DNA of 64,000 bases from CAWGUU01 sp963825765 (GTDB lineage Bacteria > Actinomycetota > Acidimicrobiia > Acidimicrobiales > AC-14): the NCBI GenBank assembly GCA_963825765.1, contig CAWGUU010000003.1:372001-436000 (forward strand). Direction: 5' to 3'. A program made the position numbers and the translations under genes. The notes under the pieces are model-generated. The model saw nothing but the letters and a program-made list of their open reading frames with translations. It ran no database searches and had not been told where the DNA came from. Below are positions 59,208 through 64,000 of the stretch, piece after piece (the first letter of the stretch is position 1; each line of letters opens with the position of its first letter).

Positions 59208-59263
59208 GCCGGCTGGTCGGTTGGGAGGTTGGGTCGGCCGGTCGGGTCGGCTGTCGGATTGGG
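59208..59263. repeat. G-tract-rich spacer after fbiC
   Basis: A run of short G tracts in GGTYGG/GGTTGGG units fills the gap between fbiC and the convergent small gene. Low-complexity DNA with quadruplex-forming potential on the plus strand. Confidence 0.45.
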
Positions 59264-59503
59264 CTACGAGAGGGCGGCGGGCGACGCGTCGGCGTCGTCG
59301 GGGAGGGTGATGTCGGCCAGCAGGTGCTTCGCCTGGGCCGCCACCAGGACCTCGACGTGGTCGGGTGGGGCCGAGCGGATCCGCACCGAGTGGGCGATCA
59401 GCGACTCTGGCGAGAGCACCCGCTGCTCGAACCAGGTCACGCCGTAAAGGAGCAGGAAGATCACGGACAGGGAGAGCACTACCTGGAACACAGCGACCAC
59501 CAT
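59264..59503 (-). CDS. Small single-TM protein
   Basis: 79 aa from ATG 59503: one N-terminal TM helix (VVAVFQVVLSLSVIFLLLYGVTWF) followed by a soluble tail (SAPPDHVEVLVAAQAKHLLADITLPDDADASPAALS). No family recognised; the ribosome site is weak. Convergent with fbiC. Confidence 0.58.
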   Translation of the reverse strand: MVVAVFQVVLSLSVIFLLLYGVTWFEQRVLSPESLIAHSVRIRSAPPDHVEVLVAAQAKHLLADITLPDDADASPAALS

Positions 59504-59636
59504 GGGTGCATTCTGCCCTGCCTGAGCCGCCGGTAACAGCATCTTCCTCGGACTCCTTCTCGCACCGCCTCCACGCTGGGACGACGTGCAGCGACGACTC
59601 CTCGCGGCCACGGTCGGGACAGTGCCCGGGGGGTCG

Positions 59637-59642
59637 TAGCCT
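59637..59642 (+). promoter_or_regulatory. Leaderless-type -10 box for LOG-family gene
   Basis: TAGCCT, 6 nt before GTG 59649; it favours that start over the adjacent GTG 59646. Confidence 0.45.
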
Positions 59643-59648
59643 CGGGTG

Positions 59649-60770
59649 GTGACCGAAGCGCAGCCCAAAGTGAGTGAGGTAGGAGGCCGCAGTCGCACGG
59701 GCGACGCCGACCTCGACAACCGCCTGCTGGAGCTGCTCGACGCATCCGGAGCCGTCGCCGACCGCGACCAGCTGTTCGAGATCCTCGCCACCGTCACCCG
59801 CCTGGCCGGCGACGGCGCCGACCGCCTCAACCTGAAGATCACCAACGCCGCCCTCAAGGAGATGCGGGAGGCGTTCAACCTGTTCGCTCCCCACGCCGAG
59901 GTGCCCAAGGTGACGATCTTCGGGTCGGCCCGCACGTCGCCCGACGACCCGTCCTACGCCCAGGCCCGCGACCTGGCCAGGGACCTGGCCGACGCCGGGT
60001 GGATGGTGGTCACCGGCGCCGGTCCGGGGATCATGGCCGCCGGGGCCGAGGGGGCAGGGCCCGACCGCTCGATCGGGATCAACATCCGGCTGCCGTTCGA
60101 GCAGCCCACCACCCTGATCGCCGACCCCAACATGGTGTCGATGAAGTACTTCTTCACCCGCAAGCTCATGCTGATGAAGGAGTCGGCCGGCTTCGTCGTG
60201 CTCCCCGGCGGCTTCGGCACCCTGGACGAGGCCTTCGAGCTGCTGACCCTGCTGCAGACGGGCAAGGCCGCGCCGGCGCCGATCGTCCTGCTGGAAGTGC
60301 CGGGCGGCACCTACTGGGAGGCCTGGCACTCGTTCCTTCGGGACGAGGTGGCGGCCCGGGGCCTCATCTCGGCCGACGATTTCTCGCTCTACCGGATCAC
60401 CGACGACGTGGCCGCCGCCTGCGAGGAGATCCGGGGGTTCTTCCGCAACTACCACTCGATCCGCTACGTCGGGGGCCGCCTCGTCGTCCGGCTGCTGGCC
60501 GTGCCGACCGCCGCCGAGCTCGAGGTCCTCAACCGGGACTTCGGCGACATCTGCGTGCGCGGCAGCATCGAGGTCTCGGGCCCGCTGCCGGCCGAGGTCA
60601 CCGACGACGACCACCTCGAGCTGCCCCGCCTCGCCCTGCACTTCGACAGGAACAGCCACGGTCGGCTGCGGACGTTCGTCAACACCCTGAACCGGCTGCC
60701 GTCGGCCCCGCCACCCCCACCGCCGCCACCCGAGCCCGACGCCGCGGCCGCCGCCGGCACGCCTGCCTAG
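59649..60770 (+). CDS. LOG-family (TIGR00730/YgdH-like) nucleotide hydrolase
   Basis: 373 aa. The central Rossmann domain holds KVTIFGSARTSPDDPSYAQA, GAGPGIMAAGAEGAG and the PGGFGTLDEAFELLTLLQ motif with its conserved Glu; MKYFFTRKLMLMKES also fits. Homologues hydrolyse nucleoside 5'-monophosphates (PpnN or cytokinin-activating LOG). N- and C-terminal extensions (helical start, C-terminal YVGGRLVVRLLAVPTAAELEVLN) suggest the larger bacterial type. A Pro-rich tail (PPPPPPPPEPD) ends the protein. Confidence 0.85.
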   Translation: MTEAQPKVSEVGGRSRTGDADLDNRLLELLDASGAVADRDQLFEILATVTRLAGDGADRLNLKITNAALKEMREAFNLFAPHAEVPKVTIFGSARTSPDDPSYAQARDLARDLADAGWMVVTGAGPGIMAAGAEGAGPDRSIGINIRLPFEQPTTLIADPNMVSMKYFFTRKLMLMKESAGFVVLPGGFGTLDEAFELLTLLQTGKAAPAPIVLLEVPGGTYWEAWHSFLRDEVAARGLISADDFSLYRITDDVAAACEEIRGFFRNYHSIRYVGGRLVVRLLAVPTAAELEVLNRDFGDICVRGSIEVSGPLPAEVTDDDHLELPRLALHFDRNSHGRLRTFVNTLNRLPSAPPPPPPPPEPDAAAAAGTPA

Positions 60771-60825
60771 CAGTGTCGGCGGCGGGCCTAGGCTCAGTCA
60801 CGCCACGTCAACGGGAGCCCAAGGC

Positions 60826-61785
60826 ATGAGAGCCTTCATGTGGGAGAAGTACGGGCCGCCGGAGACGCTCCGGATGGCGGAAGTCGAGAAGCCTGCGCCG
60901 GGGGCCGGTGAAGTCCTGGTGAAGGTGCTGGCTGTATCGGTCAACCCGGCGGACTGGCATTGTCTGCGCGGCAAGCCCCTCTTCGCGCGCGCCACACTCG
61001 GCCTCCTGCGGCCGAAACATCCGATCCTCGGCGGCGACATTGCCGGACAGGTGGAGACGCTCGGCGATGGTGTTACCCAGTTCACGCCCGGCGACGAGGT
61101 CTATGCAAGTCTCTTGGATCACGGTTTCGGCGGCTTCGCAGAGTATGTTTCGGTGCCGGTCGACGCCATGGCGTCGAAGCCGGCGAACCTGACGTTCGAG
61201 GAGGCGGCGGCGGTTCCGATTGCGGCGGTGACCGCACTCCAGGGCCTTCGTCACCACGGAGACATCCAGGCCGGGCAGAAGGTTCTCGTCAATGGCGCTT
61301 CCGGTGGTGTCGGCACCTTTGCCGTCCAGATCGCCAAGTCCTTCGGGGCCGAGGTCACCGGCGTGACCAGCACCCGGAACATCGACCTCGTCCGATCGCT
61401 CGGCGCCGATCACGTCGTCGACTACACGTCGACCGACTTCGTCGAGAGCGAGCAGCGCTACGACCTCATCCTCGACGCGATCGGGAATCGATCGGTGCCC
61501 GATCTGAGCCGTGCATGTGCAAAGGGCGGCAAGGCCGCGGTCGTCGGCTTCACCAGCGTGGCGCACGCGATCGGCGTATCGCTGCGCGGCGGCAAGGGCA
61601 TGGCCATGGTCTCGGCCCACGTGACCGCCAAGGACCTGGAACTCCTGTCGGAGCTGATCGAGGCCGGCAAGGTGCGCCCGCAGATCGACCGGCGCTATCC
61701 GTTCGCCGAGATCCCCGCCGCCATCGCCTACCTGGAAAATGGTCACGCCAGGGGCAAGATTGTCGTCGGCCCGCCGGACGGCTGA
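60826..61785 (+). CDS. NAD(P)-dependent quinone oxidoreductase-like alcohol dehydrogenase
   Basis: 319 aa medium-chain reductase/dehydrogenase of the zinc-independent branch: GroES-like start (GPPETLRMAEVEKPAPGAGEVLVKVLAVSVNPADWHCLRG), GGDIAGQVETLG, nucleotide site VLVNGASGGVGTFAVQIAKSFGAEV and the late IAYLENGHARGKIVV. No structural zinc cysteines. Codon use is visibly less GC-biased than in its neighbours (for example GTTCTCGTCAATGGCGCTTCC), consistent with recent acquisition. Confidence 0.88.
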   Translation: MRAFMWEKYGPPETLRMAEVEKPAPGAGEVLVKVLAVSVNPADWHCLRGKPLFARATLGLLRPKHPILGGDIAGQVETLGDGVTQFTPGDEVYASLLDHGFGGFAEYVSVPVDAMASKPANLTFEEAAAVPIAAVTALQGLRHHGDIQAGQKVLVNGASGGVGTFAVQIAKSFGAEVTGVTSTRNIDLVRSLGADHVVDYTSTDFVESEQRYDLILDAIGNRSVPDLSRACAKGGKAAVVGFTSVAHAIGVSLRGGKGMAMVSAHVTAKDLELLSELIEAGKVRPQIDRRYPFAEIPAAIAYLENGHARGKIVVGPPDG

Positions 61786-62142
61786 GCGGGCCAAGGAACT
61801 GAGGGATCGCAGGGTCAGCAAGAATGGCGCGCGGTCGCAACGACGACGGCACTCATGGGTGGTCCTCGACCGTGAAAGACGGAGACGACGTGTGCTGGTT
61901 CACGCCGCAACCTCACGGCCGAAGACGCTGCTGCGATCCGTGCGCCGTACCCGACGGTCGCCCGCGGCCACCCGCCCGCGGTTCCGCCGGCGCAGCGCCG
62001 AGCGAGCAGGTCGGTACGAGCGCCGGGACGCGATTCAGCTCCTCGAAACAGTTCGCGACCTGGGAGAGCGGATACACAAATGGATCTCGCCGACATGAGC
62101 CCGATGGTCGAGCCGATCTCACACCTTCACCCACGGGCAGAG
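61786..62142. other. Gene-poor stretch, atypical composition
   Basis: About 360 bp without a convincing gene. Several overlapping Arg-rich open frames exist on both strands, but none has a recognisable domain, ribosome site or codon bias. With the oxidoreductase on its left and the oxidase relic on its right it looks like part of a transferred, decaying segment. Confidence 0.5.
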
Positions 62143-62802
62143 CTAGCCTGATTTCGGTGGCTTTCCGGGCTCGTCGAGTTCGAGGTTTACCCATTCAGGC
62201 GCGTTATTGGGAAGGACGAAGGAGTCGAACATGGTCGCATCAACGGTGCCGCTGTTGAACCCTGACATGGCCCTTTTGGCGGGCATGTAGTAGCACTCGC
62301 CTGCCACGGCGCGGTGCGGTTCGGCTCCTTCTAGGTACAGCGTCATTTCGCCCTGCACGAGGCAGGTCGTTCCACCGTTTTCGTGAACGTGGACGGGAGA
62401 TCTCGTTCCGGCAGCGCGTATCGTCAGGTGGGTCAGAACGGTGTGTCCAGTGGTATCCGTGGTGTGCACAGCGTCGCGCTGTTCCTTGGCGAATGTGGGT
62501 GTCCCCGGAGGCGTCTGGCCGTTGACGGTCGTCAACCGCAGGTTGGGATCGTGCCACGAGTGCTCCGACACCTGCACCCCGCTTGTCCCGGCGTGGCCCG
62601 CAGTCGAAGGTGTCGTGGTGACGGTGGGAGCGCTCGAGCAACTCGCAGCGGCGAGCACAACGAGCAGCGAGGTGCCCGCGGCCCACCTCGTCGGGCGCCT
62701 ATCGATCCGCCACCTCGAAACCCTCGCCTTCTGACCGGCAGGACGGGAAGCCGTCCTGGAATCGGTCGACGCGGGGGGCCGCAGTTCTGGGCACTCTGCC
62801 AT
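62143..62802 (-). CDS. Exported cupin-domain protein
   Basis: 219 aa from ATG 62802, which has AGGAG eight bases upstream. A basic N-terminus precedes a hydrophobic core TSLLVVLAAASCSS; the Cys could be a lipidation site, though the lipobox (AAS-C) is imperfect and the pre-core region is unusually long. The cupin barrel follows: TRSPVHVHENGGTTCLVQGEMTLYLEG and GECYYMPAKRAMSGFNSG, where HVH and the later residues would bind a metal. Function unknown. Confidence 0.75.
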   Translation of the reverse strand: MAECPELRPPASTDSRTASRPAGQKARVSRWRIDRRPTRWAAGTSLLVVLAAASCSSAPTVTTTPSTAGHAGTSGVQVSEHSWHDPNLRLTTVNGQTPPGTPTFAKEQRDAVHTTDTTGHTVLTHLTIRAAGTRSPVHVHENGGTTCLVQGEMTLYLEGAEPHRAVAGECYYMPAKRAMSGFNSGTVDATMFDSFVLPNNAPEWVNLELDEPGKPPKSG

Positions 62803-62904
62803 TGTGTTCGCTCCTGTAGGTAGTCGTTCAAACAAAGAGTTCGACTGGTCCAACGCCCCCAGCGGCATGGTCGCGACGTTGGTTCGTTCGTAGGGTAATC
62901 TGCG

Positions 62905-63499
62905 CCTCGCTCAAATTCGAGACAATGCCGGTCGGCGATGTGGCGATCTACGACATCAAGTGGGATTGGGGCGACGCAGGGAGCGTCTTCGACTCGTTCC
63001 AGACGATGATCGCGACCGCTCCGGACGAGTTCTCCGCTCGCGTGGGTTCGGCAGGGAAGGCGAGCCAGGAGGTGGGGCCGGCGCCCCGGTCGGTGAAGAG
63101 CGCTCATCGAGACTCGCACGTTCTGGCGGGCCAAGGAGTACTTCTTCCACACGTCCCCGAGCGAGGGCTCCGCCACCAAGTCCGCCTACCTGGCCCGCCT
63201 GCTCGATGCCGGCGGCGTGCGTCCATCGAGACAAGTTCGCGGTGCTCGCCACCGAATCGAGCTGGACCATCCAGGACTCGGAGAGCGTTGCCCGCAGCAA
63301 CGTCGATTGGGTCGAGGAACTGGCCGCGGGCCTACGGTCGCACGTCAGCGCCTCCGCCTACCAGAACTTCATCGACCGGTCCCAGCCGGACTGGGAGGCT
63401 GCGTACTACGGCGAGAACCTGCAGCGGCTCCGCGAGGTCAAGCGCCGGTACGACCCCGACGACCTCTTGAACTTCGAGCAGAGCATCCGTCCCGCCTGA
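62905..63499 (+). pseudogene. Berberine-bridge-enzyme-like FAD oxidase relic
   Basis: Three frames carry consecutive pieces of one BBE-type oxidase C-terminus: MPVGDVAIYDIKWDWGDAGSVFDSFQTMIATAPDEFSARVG, then a segment spelling KEYFFHTSPSEGSATKSAYLARLLDAGG, then AYQNFIDRSQPDWEAAYYGENLQRLREVKRRYDPDDLLNFEQSI with a stop at 63499. The FAD-binding N-terminal half is absent. At least two frameshifts plus truncation mark it as a pseudogene. Confidence 0.75.
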
Positions 63500-63539
63500 T
63501 CGACCGCCGCCGTCGTGGCGATCGACCCGCCGGATCCCT

Positions 63540-64000
63540 CTAGCGGCGGCGGCCGGCGCGATCCAGGAACCGCAGCGGCGGCACCGCGTCGATCACCCGG
63601 GTGAACGACACCAGCTCGCCCGCCACGTTGAGCGCGGCCACGACGATGAGGATGAGGTCCCGCACACCCGTGGCGCAGGTGAGGACGATGGCGATCCCGA
63701 TCACGGCGCCGAGGGCGTTGGATCCGGCGTCGCCCAGCATGAGGTGCTCCTTGAGGTCGTCGAGCAGCAGGCCCAGCGACGCGCCGACCACCACCGCCGG
63801 CGCCACCAGGGCCGCCGGGGCACCAACCCCCACCACCAGCAGGAAGAACGCGGCCGCCCCGACCTTGGTGGCGCGGCCGGGGGCGGCGTCGAGCAGGTTG
63901 GCCAGGTTGGCGCACAGGGCGACGAGCAGGGCGTCGGCCACCAGCCGTCCCGGCGACCGGCCCACCAGGGGGCCGACGGCCACCAGCGACACCGCCGCGC
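63540..64000 (-). CDS. MraY/WecA-family phosphoglycosyl transferase, partial
   Basis: C-terminal portion of a polyprenyl-phosphate sugar-phosphate transferase; the N-terminus lies beyond the right edge. Seen: LCANLANLLDAAPGRATKVGAAAFFLL, LLLDDLKEHLMLGDAGSNALGAVIGIAIV (the LGDAGS metal/substrate motif) and further TM helices, ending FLDRAGRRR. The closest type is an undecaprenyl-phosphate N-acetylhexosaminyl-1-phosphate transferase. A GTG at 63992 is in frame but is not likely the true start. Confidence 0.82.
   Translation of the reverse strand, partial: AAVSLVAVGPLVGRSPGRLVADALLVALCANLANLLDAAPGRATKVGAAAFFLLVVGVGAPAALVAPAVVVGASLGLLLDDLKEHLMLGDAGSNALGAVIGIAIVLTCATGVRDLILIVVAALNVAGELVSFTRVIDAVPPLRFLDRAGRRR

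Noticed and set aside
61824..62258. 144-residue Arg-rich frame in the gene-poor stretch
   Set aside because: No ribosome site, domain or codon bias; overlaps another equally poor frame and the 3' end of the cupin gene.

Overview
The window is high-GC actinobacterial DNA, most likely from an uncultivated relative of the Acidimicrobiia. The lineage call is an inference from gene content: a complete Pup-proteasome system (pup, dop, pafA, pafB, pafC, prcA, prcB and the ARC/Mpa ATPase), a fused CofG-CofH FO synthase for coenzyme F420, OpcA beside glucose-6-phosphate dehydrogenase, an NdgR-like IclR regulator divergent from leuCD, and a MarP-like protease. No rRNA, tRNA or CRISPR array was seen.

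Layout. 1-5.8 kb: branched-chain amino acid genes (ilvE partial, leuB, ndgR-like, leuC, leuD), with greA and an alpha/beta hydrolase between. 5.8-8.6 kb: small unknown proteins, including an AdoMet-decarboxylase-like protein without its catalytic histidines, then signal peptidase I. 8.7-26.6 kb: an extended Pup-proteasome locus in several transcription units, interleaved with a SufR-like regulator, an acyl-CoA-dehydrogenase-like protein, thiol peroxidase, a PEP/pyruvate-binding-domain protein, an HNH endonuclease, ferredoxin, MarP and TrmI. 26.6-31 kb: small membrane proteins, a Lon-N-domain protein, DacB and an acyl-CoA synthetase. 31-34.4 kb: phosphate ABC transporter in which PstC and PstA are one polypeptide. 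34.5-43 kb: a Tes-like radical SAM enzyme paired with a methyltransferase, a secreted double-propeller protein, a decayed AraC gene, and a TetR/desaturase pair. 43-48.4 kb: transketolase, a FIST-domain protein and a YihY-family protein. 48.4-51.8 kb: the most novel part, an overlapping operon with a cysteine-rich bufferin-like peptide, an MNIO (DUF692) enzyme, a DUF2063 partner and a VioB-type ferritin-like protein. 52.2-55.5 kb: zwf-opcA-pgl. 55.5-64 kb: OsmC, FO synthase, a LOG-family protein, a compositionally different oxidoreductase region with a berberine-bridge-enzyme relic, a cupin lipoprotein, and a partial MraY/WecA-family transferase at the right edge.

Three window-wide patterns stand out. 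(1) At least fourteen start codons are preceded, 6-9 nt upstream, by a TANNNT box (usually TAG-C/G-N-T), which suggests extensive leaderless transcription; I used it to choose several starts. (2) Four intergenic sites carry one family of inverted repeats of the form GAAC(C/T)GG..GTCAC / GTGACCCCGGTTC. (3) Several otherwise sound genes contain single-base frameshifts (near 7.1, 41.1, 50.3, 51.3 and 54.6 kb), either assembly indels or recent decay.
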